26,620 bases of DNA from Streptomyces sp. NRRL S-118 (GCF_000716335.1 NZ_KL591035.1:1-26620); one strand, 5' to 3'. Numbered from the stretch's first letter, positions 1 through 8,377 are shown. Numbers and translations are program-made. The notes: generated by a model from the sequence alone, not told the origin.

Positions 1-160
1 ACCACCGCCCTGCGCTTGGGCACGGCCGCGGCTGAGCAGGTCCTGCGTCGCTTCACCCGCGGGGCCCAAGCACCCCACTTGTCGCGCGATTGAGGAACTC
101 GGGCGGGCAGTGCGTACGGCGTTCATCTGCGACTACCTCGCCGACACCGACCTGCGGCGC
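1..160 (+). pseudogene. Tn3-family transposase, C-terminal remnant (frameshifted, truncated)
   Basis: Two reading frames together spell the conserved C-terminal region of Tn3-family TnpA transposases. Frame 1 (1-60) reads [20 protein letters not shown]. Frame 2 (from 62) reads GPKHPT, then [20 protein letters not shown] and TDLRR, ending at about 160. In intact actinobacterial homologues as I remember them these are continuous and go on to REIHEGLQVVENWN. Here the frame changes at the G-run 61-64 (two bases lost or one gained), and homology stops abruptly after position 160. The gene is therefore dead. The 5' part would lie left of the window. The following 140 bases up to the exporter operon show no gene. 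An 8-bp inverted repeat (248-255 with 287-294) could be a weak terminator for the operon. Recognition is from memory of the family, not a search. Confidence 0.8.
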
Positions 161-299
161 TGCGGACAGTGGGTCCGGGTCGGCATCCTGAAGACCCGCC
201 CGCCCGGCGTCGCTCCCGATCGGCTGGATCGTCGACCGGGTGAGGTGCCGGGCCGGGGAGGGGCCGGAAGCCACCGTGCTCGCGGACGGCCCGGTTCGG

Positions 300-1136
300 C
301 TACGCGTCGCGCCTGTGCAGCAGCACGCTGCCGACCAGCAGCGCGGCCGCGGCCCACGTGGCGAGCACGCCCAGGCCGGCCCATGGGCCGATGGGCAGCT
401 CGTGCAGATGGACGGTGGCTTGGACCGCGAGTCCGGCGGTCATGGGCGAGATCTGCTGGAGGTGGCGCTGCCACTCCGGGTCGTTGATCACCTGGGTGAC
501 AACCGGGAAGAGGTAGAGCAGCCCGAGCACGATCCCGATGGCGCTCGCCGCCTCCCGTACCGCCGTCGCCACGCCGAGGCCGATCAGGGCGATCAGGACG
601 AGGTAGAGGGCCGAGCCCACGGCCGCGCGCAGGGTCGGGCCGTCGGCCAGGGACAGCGGGGCATAACCGTGGGCCTCGGTGAATCCGTTGCCGGGCAGGA
701 TGTAGCGGCCGGCGAGGAGGGAGACCAGGACGGCAGCCGTCCCGAAGGCGAGGACGACCGTGGTGAGGATTGTCGCCTTGGCGGTGAGGACGGTGAGCCG
801 GTTCGGCACCGCCATGAGCGTGGTGCGGATCATCCCGGTGCCGTACTCGCCGCTGACGGCCAGCACCGCGAAGACGGCGATGACCGCCTGCCCGACGGTG
901 ACGCCGGTCAGGGCGAGCTTGACGGCGTCCTGGCCGCACCCTGAGTCCGGGCACTTCACGGCCTTGGCGGTGCCGCAGCCGACGGCCACGGTCAGCGCGA
1001 CGGCGAGCAGGAGCAACGTGCCCATTCCCCCTGCGGTGCGGAGCTTCGTCCACTCGGCGCGCAGGGCGCGGCCGAAGTCCCCTCGCCATGCGCCGTCCGC
1101 CGTGCTCGTGAGTCGTGCACCGCTCAGGAGACTCAT
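300..1136 (-). CDS. ABC-2 type transporter permease
   Basis: A 278-residue integral membrane protein, the last gene of a three-gene exporter operon. The ATG at 1134-1136 overlaps the stop of the upstream permease (ATGA), which fixes the start. A longer in-frame extension to 1331 only reads through the neighbour. After a cytoplasmic N-terminus with the [12 protein letters not shown] motif typical of Streptomyces ABC-2 permeases come about six hydrophobic segments. A short loop after the first segment holds cysteines (CPDSGC), probably extracytoplasmic. The [19 protein letters not shown] segment is the usual ABC-2 permease signature loop. It would form the export channel with the second permease and the ATPase. 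The substrate is unknown; the divergent two-component system suggests drug or peptide stress. Confidence 0.88.
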   Translation of the reverse strand: MSLLSGARLTSTADGAWRGDFGRALRAEWTKLRTAGGMGTLLLLAVALTVAVGCGTAKAVKCPDSGCGQDAVKLALTGVTVGQAVIAVFAVLAVSGEYGTGMIRTTLMAVPNRLTVLTAKATILTTVVLAFGTAAVLVSLLAGRYILPGNGFTEAHGYAPLSLADGPTLRAAVGSALYLVLIALIGLGVATAVREAASAIGIVLGLLYLFPVVTQVINDPEWQRHLQQISPMTAGLAVQATVHLHELPIGPWAGLGVLATWAAAALLVGSVLLHRRDA

Positions 1137-2695
1137 ACGTCCCTCCCGCGCAGCCGCACCACGGACAGACCGAAGGCGAGCGCGGCGTATCCGCACAGCA
1201 CGGCGAGGCCGGCCCATGGCGCCAGCGGGTAGTAGCCGGTCGACGGCTCGTACACGCTGAGCACCTGCGCGTACCGCGGCAGGGTCTGCTGGATGGCGAA
1301 GCCCGCAGCCGGGGTCACCCGCAGCAGCCACTCCGAGACGCCTGGGGGCAGTACGCCGGAGGTGGCAAGCAGGAAGGGCAGCACGATCGACGCGATGACC
1401 AGGGCGACAGCCGTGGCGCTGCGCCGCAGCAGGGCACCGACGCCGAGAGCGAGCACGGCGGCGGCTGCGCAGAGCAGGCCGGTGCCGGCCATGACGCGCA
1501 CTTCGGTCGCCGACGTGACGGGGAAGACATGGAAACCCCTGCCGCGCGCGCTGCGTTCCCCGACGGGAATGGTGATCGCGGCAGCCACCAGGCCGATGGC
1601 GAACGCGACGCTCCCGGCCACCAGCGCCTTGGCACCAAGCACCCGGCCCCGCAAGGGAGTTGCCGCCATGGTCGTGCGCAGCAGACCGCGCCGGTACTCG
1701 CCGGTGATGAACACCGTGCCCACGGCGATCACCACGATCAGCCCGGCGAAGGTGCCGACGAGGAAGTTCTCGATGGTGAATCCGACGCCCATGACGGGCC
1801 CGCCGACGACCGGTGCGATGTCACCGGCCCCGGTCACGGTGAACCCGCCGTCGTCGGTCTGGGTGAAGCCGCCCTCGGTGGTGTTCGAGTAGCTGCCGGA
1901 GGTGCCCGCGTCGCCGCCCACCTGTGTGCCGCTCCACGCGCTCTGGGACCAGTCGCCGGTGAGGGCGGGGCGGCCGAAGGCGCCGGTGGCCACGGCGGGG
2001 CTGAAGCCCGTGCCCGCCGCGGTGTCCTGCTTCGCCTGCGGTGACGTGGCGAAGAGCCCGGCCTGCACGGTGCGCGCAAGCCCCGGCAGCTTCGCATGGC
2101 CGACCTCCGTCCAGTGGGAGCCGTCGGTGGAGGTGGAACCGGTGAGCCAGTCACCGGAGCGGACCAGGCGCAGCCAGCGCGGGGACTTCTGGGTGACCTT
2201 GCCGGAAGGGCCCGCCATGTCGTGCGTGTAGTCGTACTGCATGCGCACACCGTGGCCGCCGGTGGCCATGACCGCCGCGTACGGGGATCCCTGGGTGAGG
2301 CTTTCCTTCACGATGATCCCGGCCTTCGCCCAGGGCTGGGCGCCCTGGGCCGTCCTGCCGGCCCCGGTGTCGGCCACGCCGGTCAGCGACCGCAGGGGAA
2401 CGGTGAGGGTGCCGTCGCCGGTGAGCGTCCTGCGGACGAAGTAGAAGCTGTCGTTGACGGCCTCGCCGCCGGGGCCCTTCGGGTACGAGGCGGCGTCGGC
2501 GCCACGACCGCCGGGGGCGGGGGCGGCCGTGCCGAGCAGGCCGACCACGACCGTCACCAGGAGCGCCCCCGCCATGGCGAGGACCCAGCCGCGTACCGTA
2601 CGGAACTTCGTCCACTCGGCGTGCAGCGTCCTGAGGAACCGGCTCGGCTCAACGCGCCTCGTGGCCGGGGGGCGAGGGGTGAGGGTGGCTGTCAT
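1133..2695 (-). CDS. ABC-2 permease with large extracytoplasmic lectin-like domain
   Basis: A 520-residue membrane protein. The ATG at 2693-2695 overlaps the stop of the ATPase gene (ATGA), so the true start is MTATLTPRPP rather than the longer frame. The N-terminus has LHAEWTKFRTVRGW and a first membrane helix. Then comes an insert of about 200 residues (roughly 60-275) with aromatic and Gly-rich strands such as FYFVRRTLTGDG, WAKAGIIVKES, RWLRLVRSGDW and STDGSHWTEVG. This resembles the DUF1349/concanavalin-like beta-sandwich domain found in some actinobacterial ABC permeases. The remaining helices carry the ITGEYRRGLLRTTMAATP signature. The insert should face outside and may sense or bind a ligand; that role is inferred. 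Confidence 0.88.
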   Translation of the reverse strand: MTATLTPRPPATRRVEPSRFLRTLHAEWTKFRTVRGWVLAMAGALLVTVVVGLLGTAAPAPGGRGADAASYPKGPGGEAVNDSFYFVRRTLTGDGTLTVPLRSLTGVADTGAGRTAQGAQPWAKAGIIVKESLTQGSPYAAVMATGGHGVRMQYDYTHDMAGPSGKVTQKSPRWLRLVRSGDWLTGSTSTDGSHWTEVGHAKLPGLARTVQAGLFATSPQAKQDTAAGTGFSPAVATGAFGRPALTGDWSQSAWSGTQVGGDAGTSGSYSNTTEGGFTQTDDGGFTVTGAGDIAPVVGGPVMGVGFTIENFLVGTFAGLIVVIAVGTVFITGEYRRGLLRTTMAATPLRGRVLGAKALVAGSVAFAIGLVAAAITIPVGERSARGRGFHVFPVTSATEVRVMAGTGLLCAAAAVLALGVGALLRRSATAVALVIASIVLPFLLATSGVLPPGVSEWLLRVTPAAGFAIQQTLPRYAQVLSVYEPSTGYYPLAPWAGLAVLCGYAALAFGLSVVRLRGRDV

Positions 2696-3639
2696 CGCGT
2701 GGCCTCCCCTACCGGGATGCCGCGGTACTCCACCGCGTCCCGGGTGAGCTCCATGTATGCCTCTTCGAGCGTCGCCCGGTGCGCGGACACCTGGGAGAAC
2801 GGCACCCCGTTCCGGGCGAGCAGGGCCACGATCTCCTCGTCGGGCAGGCCCGTGACGCCGAGGGTGTCGGGGCCGGTGGCGAGAACGGTGGCGCCCGCGC
2901 CGTGCAGGACCTGGGCGGCGCGCGGAGGCGCGGAGGTACGCAGGGTGACCCGGCCGCCGGACGCCTCGGCAAGCAGTTCGGACACGCTGGTGTCCGCGAC
3001 GACCCGGCCGCGGCCGATCACCACGAGATGGTCCGCGGTGTCTTCGAGTTCGCTCATCAGGTGACTGGAGACCAGAACGGCGCGGCCCTGCTGGGCCAGC
3101 GACGACAGGAAGCCCCGCATCCACACGATGCCGTCGGGGTCGAGGCCGTTGAACGGCTCGTCCAGCATGACGACCGGCGGGTCACCGAGCAGCGCCGCCG
3201 CGATCCCCAGGCGCTGGCGCATGCCCAGCGAGAAGCCGCCGGCCTTGCGCCGGGCCGCCGTGCCCAGGCCGGCCTGTTCGATGACCTCGTCCACCCGCCG
3301 GGTCGGCAGGCCCTGTGAGTGGGCCAGCCACAGCAGGTGGTTACGGGCGGTGCGGCTCGGCTGCAGCGCGGAGGCGTCGAGCAGTGCCCCCAGATGCCGA
3401 AGCGGGCGACGCAGGGTGCGGTACGGCACCCCGTCGACCAGGGCCTTTCCCTCCTCCGCCGCGTCAAGGCCCAGGATCACGCGCATGGTGGTGGACTTGC
3501 CCGCGCCGTTCGGGCCGACGAAGCCGGTCACCCGTCCGGGCCGCACGGTGAACGTCATCCCGTCCAGAGCCGGCTGTGGCCCGAAGCGTTTACGCAGACC
3601 GATGACCTCGATCGTCGCCTTCGTACTCTCATCGCTCAT
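2692..3639 (-). CDS. ABC transporter ATP-binding protein (exporter type)
   Basis: The 315-residue ATPase powers the two permeases encoded next. It has Walker A GPNGAGKST, the signature FSLGMRQRLGIAAALL, Walker B VVMLDEPFNGLD and a switch histidine in VSSHLMSELEDTADH. A C-terminal extension of about 90 residues is typical of DrrA/CcmA-like exporter ATPases. The ATG at 3637-3639 (MSDESTK) is preferred, with AGGGTGGGG just upstream. An in-frame GTG at 3648 is an alternative that adds three residues. It is the first gene of the operon and is divergent from the kinase gene, so the roughly 125-bp gap should contain both promoters. Confidence 0.92.
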   Translation of the reverse strand: MSDESTKATIEVIGLRKRFGPQPALDGMTFTVRPGRVTGFVGPNGAGKSTTMRVILGLDAAEEGKALVDGVPYRTLRRPLRHLGALLDASALQPSRTARNHLLWLAHSQGLPTRRVDEVIEQAGLGTAARRKAGGFSLGMRQRLGIAAALLGDPPVVMLDEPFNGLDPDGIVWMRGFLSSLAQQGRAVLVSSHLMSELEDTADHLVVIGRGRVVADTSVSELLAEASGGRVTLRTSAPPRAAQVLHGAGATVLATGPDTLGVTGLPDEEIVALLARNGVPFSQVSAHRATLEEAYMELTRDAVEYRGIPVGEATR

Positions 3640-3764
3640 GGGCCCCACCCTGTGGCGGAGCGAGTTACAGGGGCCGAACGGTCACTGTCATCTCGCTGTT
3701 AGGCGCCTCGGCTTAGCCTGGCCCGGTACGTGTCCTGGTGCGGTGGCGAGAGGGGAGCATGCGG

Positions 3765-5018
3765 ATGAAATGGGGTCCGCCCCGACGGCTCGCGGGCCTG
3801 ACCGCCCGGCTCGGCCTGCGCCGTGGTACTGCCCGCACCCGCTTCACCGCCTTGTACGTGACTCTGTTCCTGCTGTCGGGAACGGCGCTGCTGGCCATCG
3901 CGGCCGTGGTGGCATCCGGCGGATCGCGCTCCAGCCAGACCGCCCCCGATGGCGGCACCGATCAGCCCGCCACGGCGGCACAGGCCCAGGGCCGCATCGA
4001 CGAGCTGGAGCAGCAGCTGGCCCAGGCGCACGACACCCAGTCCCGGCAGATCCTGATCGGCTCGGCCATCGCCCTCGGCGTGATGGCGGTGATCTCGGTC
4101 GGCCTCGGCTGGTTCGTCGCCGGCCGGGTGCTGCGCCCGCTGCGCGTGATGACAGCGGCGACCCGCCGGATCACCGCCGACAGCCTGCACGAACGCCTGG
4201 CCATCGGCGGCCCCGGCGACGAGGTGAAGGACCTCGCCGACACCATCGACGACCTCCTCGGCCGCCTGGAGGACTCCTTCGACGCCCAGCGCCTCTTCGT
4301 CGCCAACGCCTCCCACGAGCTGCGCACCCCGCTCACCACGATGCGGGCCTCCCTTGACGTGGCCCTCGCCAAGCCGGGCCCGCTACCCGAGGCCACGGCC
4401 ACGCTGGCCGCCCGGATGCGCGCCGAACTCGACCAGGTGGACCGGCTGCTGGAGAGTTTCCTCGTCCTGGCGCGCACCCAGCACGGCGAGTTCACCGACT
4501 CGGCGCGCCTCGCCCTCGGCCAACTCGCGCTGACCGCCCTGACCGGACGGGCAAAGGACATCGCGGCCAAGGGCCTGACCGTGCGCGAAAACCGGATCGA
4601 CGACTCCGCGTGGGTGTGGGGCAGCCGGACGCTGCTGCGCCGCGCGGCCGACAACGTGGTCGACAACGCGATCGCGCACAACGACCCCGGGGGCTGGATC
4701 AGTGTCGCGGTACGGGCCGAAGGAGACGACGCGGGCGCGGTGTCCCTCGTCGTCGAGTCCAGCGGGCCGGTCCTCGACCAGCAGCGGGTGGCGGAGCTCA
4801 CGCAGCCTTTCCGCCGCCTTGGCGCCGACCGGACCGGCACCGGCCGGGGCAGCGGCCTCGGCCTCTCCATCGTCGCGGCCATCACCCAGGCCCACCACGG
4901 CACCCTGGACCTGCGGGCCCGCCCCGACGGCGGTCTGCGCGTGACCATCACCCTCCCCCGTACGGACGGCAGGGCGACGGCGGAGGCCCCCGACACAGAG
5001 ACGGGCGTGGCGCGTTGA
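3765..5018 (+). CDS. Sensor histidine kinase
   Basis: A 417-residue membrane kinase that probably senses an envelope signal and phosphorylates the response regulator encoded next. In order: a basic N-terminus, transmembrane helix 1 (about 28-50), a short external loop with a coiled-coil stretch (75-95), helix 2 (96-118), HAMP linker (to about 170), dimerisation domain with the H box SHELRTPL (His184), N box ADNVVDNAIAHND and G box GSGLGLSIV. The ATG at 3765 sits 8 bases after AGGGGA; an in-frame ATG at 3759 is only two bases from it, and a GTG lies at 3738. It is co-transcribed and overlapping with the regulator, and divergent from the ABC exporter, the usual arrangement for regulated export or resistance modules. 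The ligand is unknown. Confidence 0.93.
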   Translation: MKWGPPRRLAGLTARLGLRRGTARTRFTALYVTLFLLSGTALLAIAAVVASGGSRSSQTAPDGGTDQPATAAQAQGRIDELEQQLAQAHDTQSRQILIGSAIALGVMAVISVGLGWFVAGRVLRPLRVMTAATRRITADSLHERLAIGGPGDEVKDLADTIDDLLGRLEDSFDAQRLFVANASHELRTPLTTMRASLDVALAKPGPLPEATATLAARMRAELDQVDRLLESFLVLARTQHGEFTDSARLALGQLALTALTGRAKDIAAKGLTVRENRIDDSAWVWGSRTLLRRAADNVVDNAIAHNDPGGWISVAVRAEGDDAGAVSLVVESSGPVLDQQRVAELTQPFRRLGADRTGTGRGSGLGLSIVAAITQAHHGTLDLRARPDGGLRVTITLPRTDGRATAEAPDTETGVAR

Positions 5019-5692
5019 GAGTCCTGGTGGTCGAGGACGCCCGCCCCCTCGCCGAAGTCATCGCCGAGGGACTGCGCGACCAGGGCATGGCCGTGGACGT
5101 GGCCCACGACGGGCTCGACGCCGCGGCCAAGCTGGACATCAACACGTACGACGTCGTCGTGCTCGACCGCGACCTGCCAGGCATCCACGGCGACACTCTC
5201 TGCCAAATGATCACCGAGCGGGACGGCCGCGTGATGGTCCTGATGCTGACCGCCGCCGATTCACCCGGCGACCGCGTCAGCGGCCTCACCCTGGGCGCCG
5301 ACGACTACCTCGCCAAGCCCTTCCACTTTCCCGAACTCGTCCTGCGCATCCGCGCCCTGACCCGCCGCCGCCCCGCCGCCCGGTCCCGCACCCTGAGCGC
5401 GGCGGGCATCGAACTCGACCCGATGCGCCGCACCGCCAGCCGCGACGGCCGCCAACTCAATCTCTCTGTCAAGGAATTCGCGGTACTCGAAGCCCTCCTG
5501 AACGCGAGCCCCGCCTTCCTCAGCGCGGAAGGCCTCCTCGAACAGGTCTGGGACGAGCACGCCGACCCGTTCACCAACACGGTCACGGTGACCATCAGCC
5601 GCCTGCGCCGCAAACTCGGCGACCCTCCGGTCATCGCCACCACACCCGGCGTGGGATATCGGGTCATCGACCCAGCCGTCCCACCTGACTGA
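5015..5692 (+). CDS. OmpR-family response regulator
   Basis: A 225-residue DNA-binding regulator. It starts with TTG (5015-5017), which overlaps the kinase stop as TTGA, so the two are translationally coupled. The receiver domain has the acidic pair E7/D8, the phosphoacceptor D51 in VVLDRDLPG, LTAADS and the lysine of YLAKPF. The C-terminal winged helix shows the OmpR pattern: NLSVKEFAVLEALL, FTNTVTVTISRLRRKLGD and the wing GVGYRVI. It likely controls the divergent ABC exporter operon; this is inferred from position only. A GGGCC/GGCCC hairpin at 5704-5716 may end the transcript. Confidence 0.94.
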   Translation: MRVLVVEDARPLAEVIAEGLRDQGMAVDVAHDGLDAAAKLDINTYDVVVLDRDLPGIHGDTLCQMITERDGRVMVLMLTAADSPGDRVSGLTLGADDYLAKPFHFPELVLRIRALTRRRPAARSRTLSAAGIELDPMRRTASRDGRQLNLSVKEFAVLEALLNASPAFLSAEGLLEQVWDEHADPFTNTVTVTISRLRRKLGDPPVIATTPGVGYRVIDPAVPPD

Positions 5693-6144
5693 GCAGCCGA
5701 CAGGGGCCGGCGGCCCACGATCGGAGGCGGTGCTCAGTGCACCTGACTCCAGTCATCTGCGAGCCGACTTCGGAGACTGACACACGCGGTTACTCTCACA
5801 AACGGTCCTTTGCGCGAGCAAGATCAACGACCGGCCGCTGGACCCCGCCCGGCCCCCGATCGGTTCGCAGAACCCGTTCTCATTCAAAGGGAGACGGACC
5901 CCCTTCTGAGATTTGCATGGTGCGGAAATCCGCTTCCATGACGGCCCCTCAGCAGCCCTCCCCGGCCGATCGCTCGGACGCGGACGACGTTGAACAGTAC
6001 GCCTGTCCCAAGGTGCCGCGGCTCAAGAAGGCACTGCGGGTGCCGACCCCGGCCGACCGCGGACCGGGCCGGCCGTGGCGGAGTCCCCGGCCCCCGTCTC
6101 GCTCTCCCTGACCGAGCGTCACTCTGATTACAGAGAGCTACTTG
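5693..6144. other. Intergenic stretch, less G+C-rich, no secure gene
   Basis: About 450 bases lie between the response regulator and the convergent esterase gene. The part 5740-5950 is clearly less G+C-rich than its surroundings (for example around 5780-5830 and 5880-5925), as promoters or foreign DNA can be. It contains one weak small open frame (listed separately) and a small inverted repeat CTCTG-ATTA-CAGAG at 6122-6135 just beyond the esterase stop, which could help terminate that gene. No RNA gene was recognised. Confidence 0.5.
5938..6111 (+). CDS. Possible small protein, unrecognised
   Basis: An open frame of 57 residues starting MTAPQQPSPADRSDADDVE. Third positions are G/C-rich as in real Streptomyces genes, and it follows a lower-G+C stretch that could hold a promoter. 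The first 40 residues are mixed and plausible (acidic, then the basic VPRLKKALRVP). The last 15 become Pro/Arg/Ser-rich, as out-of-frame G+C-rich DNA does. A different frame downstream reads SLSLTERHSDYRELLVTSRQ, so a real gene may have suffered a frameshift near 6055-6065. No good ribosome binding site is seen. No function is proposed. Confidence 0.25.
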   Translation: MTAPQQPSPADRSDADDVEQYACPKVPRLKKALRVPTPADRGPGRPWRSPRPPSRSP

Positions 6145-7359
6145 TCACTTCGCGGCAGCTTCGGGGAACAGGGCCTTGACGAACAGGAGGCCGTCGACGC
6201 CCGCCAGGTGGGCCGGGTCGAGCGGGGCGTAGCCGAACCAGGGGGACACGCGGGGCGCGGGCCGCGTGTCGCCGAGGGCGGCGGCCAGGCGCCGGGGGTC
6301 GACGAGGCAGTGGTCCTCCGGGAGCGCGTACAGAAGCCCTTCGACGGTGTCCGGCGGTGGCGTGTCCACTCCCCGGTGCCGGATCGTGCCGAGTGCCGTG
6401 GCCACGAAGGCGTACTCCTCCCCGAGCCGGGTGCTCACCAGCGCGCCGGCGCCCCACCACTCCAGCGGTCGCCCGCCCATCCGCATCCTGCTCATCCCCC
6501 GCTGGAGATGGGAGTTGTGGGCGTGGACGAGAGCCGGGCCGCGAGCGGTGAGGGCGAGCAGGTTGTCGGCCATCATCCGGTCCCGCACGCTCACCAGCCG
6601 GGTCAGGCGGGCCGGTGAGGCGTCGGCCATCCAGTGGTGGTACTGCAGCAGGCCGGTCGCGGTGCGCCCGTACAGGCGCGCCCGGTCGTGGTCGTCCCGC
6701 GATGTCGCCGTGATCAGGTGCGGCGTCCGCTCCTCCAGCAGGGCGACCAGATCGTCGGCCAGCAGCCGCAGCTCCCTCGCCTCGGCCGACCTTCCCGCCG
6801 ACCGGGCGGGGTCCCTCATCGCGGCGGGTTCGGTCCACCGGTCGTCGGGGCCGAGCAGGCGGTCGAGCGTTTCCGCGGTGCACGGGAGCAGATCCGCGTC
6901 CACCCAGGTGGCCAGGTGGTCGTGGAGGGCGGTGAGGGCCTGCCGGGGGCTTTCGGCGCCGGTGATCTCCAGCGGGCCGTCGAAACCGGCGAAGCTGAGC
7001 TGCTCGGACGCGGGGCGGCCCTCGTTGTAGGCGCGCATCCAGCGCACGAGCTCGCGGTTGGCCGGGGACGCGTCCCACCCGTGGCTGATGCCGCGTTCCA
7101 CGGCTTCCTCCAGGGTGCCCGTGCCCGAGGTGACGTACTCGTCGACGACCAGGCCCCTCATGCAGTCGCTCTCGATCGCGATCGTCCGGTAGCCCTCCTC
7201 CTCGACGAGCTGCCGGAAGAGTTCATTGCGCAGGTGGAGCAACGCGTCCTCACCATGCGTGGGCTCGCCCAGGGCGAGCAGCCGCGGCCGGGCCGGGAGC
7301 AGCCTCATGACGGCGCCGGCCTCGACGGCGTGGCAGGAGTCGTTGATGTCGGTAGCCAT
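6145..7359 (-). CDS. Erythromycin esterase family protein
   Basis: A 404-residue protein of the EreA/EreB-like family (PF05139), soluble by its composition. Family landmarks are the N-terminal GEPTHGED (His35), IAIESDC (Glu63) and, near the C-terminus, VHAHNSHLQRG. These correspond to the histidines and acid that activate water in EreB-type esterases. The ATG at 7359 gives the usual length; a longer in-frame extension runs into the divergent regulator gene and is rejected. Most chromosomal members are not proven macrolide esterases, so resistance should not be assumed. It is divergent from a double-MerR regulator 69 bases away, which is the likely controller. Confidence 0.88.
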   Translation of the reverse strand: MATDINDSCHAVEAGAVMRLLPARPRLLALGEPTHGEDALLHLRNELFRQLVEEEGYRTIAIESDCMRGLVVDEYVTSGTGTLEEAVERGISHGWDASPANRELVRWMRAYNEGRPASEQLSFAGFDGPLEITGAESPRQALTALHDHLATWVDADLLPCTAETLDRLLGPDDRWTEPAAMRDPARSAGRSAEARELRLLADDLVALLEERTPHLITATSRDDHDRARLYGRTATGLLQYHHWMADASPARLTRLVSVRDRMMADNLLALTARGPALVHAHNSHLQRGMSRMRMGGRPLEWWGAGALVSTRLGEEYAFVATALGTIRHRGVDTPPPDTVEGLLYALPEDHCLVDPRRLAAALGDTRPAPRVSPWFGYAPLDPAHLAGVDGLLFVKALFPEAAAK

Positions 7360-7388
7360 GGCTTCAACGGTATCTTTGAACCTTCGGT

Positions 7389-7400
7389 GGAAACTTTTCC
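7389..7400. promoter_or_regulatory. Candidate operator in divergent promoter region
   Basis: Perfect inverted repeat GGAAA-CT-TTTCC in the 69-bp gap between the esterase gene and the MerR-type regulator gene. A second, wider pair, CTTTGAA (7374-7380) and TTCAAAG (7442-7448), flanks it. MerR proteins bind dyads inside promoters, so these are reasonable operator candidates. No binding evidence exists here. Confidence 0.4.
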
Positions 7401-7428
7401 GCGATATCGCCGCGAGGACGACGGGACC

Positions 7429-8160
7429 ATGGGGCGAAACCTTCAAAGCAGTGAGCGGCTCCGCCCGATCGATCTGGCACGCGGGCACGGTCTGTCCACC
7501 CAGGCGATCAGGAACTACGAGGAGGCCGGCATCCTCCCGCCGGCCGGTCGCACACCCCACGGCTACCGCACCTACACGCCGCTCCACGCGGGGGCCCTGC
7601 GCGCGTTCCTCGCCCTGCTGCCCGGCCACGGGCACCGGACCGCGACCTCGATCATGCGGGCCGTGAACGAGGGCGCGGTCGACGAGGCGTTCCGCCTCAT
7701 CGACACCAGCCACGCCCAGTTGCTCGAGGACCGCCGGACCCTCCGGGCCGTGGAGAGCGCCCTGCGCGACCTGGAGCTCGCGCCGGGCTGCGAACCGGCC
7801 GCGGCCCGCGTGCCCGACAGCACGTTCATCGGGCCGCTGGCCGAGATGCTCGGCATCCGGCCCGCGACCCTGCGCAAGTGGGAGCGCGCCGGACTGGTAC
7901 GCCCGCGCCGCGACCCGCTGACCGGCTACCGCGTCTACGACGAGGCCGCCGTGCGGGACGCCCGCCTGACGCACCAGCTCAGGCGGGGCGGCTACCTGCT
8001 GGAGCAGATCGCCCCTCTGATCGACCAGGTCCGTGCGGCCGGGGGCATGGAGCCACTGGAGGCCGCCCTGTCCGACTGGCGCGGCCGGCTGTCCGCCCGC
8101 GGGCGGGCGCTGCTGACCGGTGCCGCGGAGCTGGAGGCGTATCTCCGCCTGCGCGGATGA
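7429..8160 (+). CDS. MerR-family regulator with two HTH domains (TioE-like)
   Basis: A 243-residue regulator built from two MerR-type winged helix-turn-helix modules. The first (about 10-50) reads LARGHGLSTQAIRNYEEAGI followed by GYRTYT. The second (about 130-190) reads AEMLGIRPATLRKWERAGLV followed by TGYRVYDE and a dimer-like helix. Ordinary MerR proteins have one HTH and a C-terminal effector domain. The double-HTH layout matches what databases call the TioE family; that name is from memory. The ATG at 7429 gives MGRNLQSSERLRPID. It is divergent from the esterase and probably regulates it and itself. Confidence 0.85.
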   Translation: MGRNLQSSERLRPIDLARGHGLSTQAIRNYEEAGILPPAGRTPHGYRTYTPLHAGALRAFLALLPGHGHRTATSIMRAVNEGAVDEAFRLIDTSHAQLLEDRRTLRAVESALRDLELAPGCEPAAARVPDSTFIGPLAEMLGIRPATLRKWERAGLVRPRRDPLTGYRVYDEAAVRDARLTHQLRRGGYLLEQIAPLIDQVRAAGGMEPLEAALSDWRGRLSARGRALLTGAAELEAYLRLRG

Positions 8161-8178
8161 GGCTCCGGTGTCCGGGCC

Positions 8179-8262
8179 TCACGGTCGGCGCATCACGGCG
8201 CGCGGCTCACGGTCGGCGCCTCACGGTCGGCGCCTCACGGTGCGCGCCTCACGGTCGGCGCC
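8179..8262. repeat. Six tandem copies of a 14-bp repeat
   Basis: Six contiguous 14-base units with consensus TCACGGTCGGCGCC, beginning at 8179, 8193, 8207, 8221, 8235 and 8249. Units 3, 4 and 6 are identical; the others differ at one to four positions. The unit length is not a multiple of three and the array begins 18 bases after the regulator stop codon, so it is non-coding. It may be a variable-number repeat or a 3' untranslated element. Confidence 0.9.
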
Positions 8263-8323
8263 GTCCCGGCCGGACCTCCGCGGGTGCCGGCCATTCCTGG
8301 GCCGCCCCCGACGGCGTTTCGCC

Positions 8324-8377
8324 CCGGCGTCTCCGGCGTCTCCGGCGTCTCCGGCGTCTCCGGCGTCTCCGGTGTGT
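8324..8377. repeat. Tandem 9-bp repeat array
   Basis: Five perfect copies of CCGGCGTCT (8324-8368) followed by one degenerate copy (8369-8377). It lies between the 14-bp array and the stop codon of cbiO, in DNA with no supported gene. On the plus strand it would encode repeated Ser-Gly-Val, but that frame has no start site or homology and overlaps cbiO on the other strand. Such arrays change length by replication slippage. Confidence 0.9.

Noticed and set aside
6145..7359. Proven macrolide resistance gene
   Set aside because: Family membership alone does not show macrolide hydrolysis; many chromosomal members have unknown substrates.
6145..7974. A 609-residue version of the esterase-like protein
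   Set aside because: The extra 200 residues are antisense to the MerR-type regulator and do not match the family.
8179..8377. CRISPR array
   Set aside because: Repeat units of 14 and 9 bases are contiguous without spacers, and no cas genes are near.
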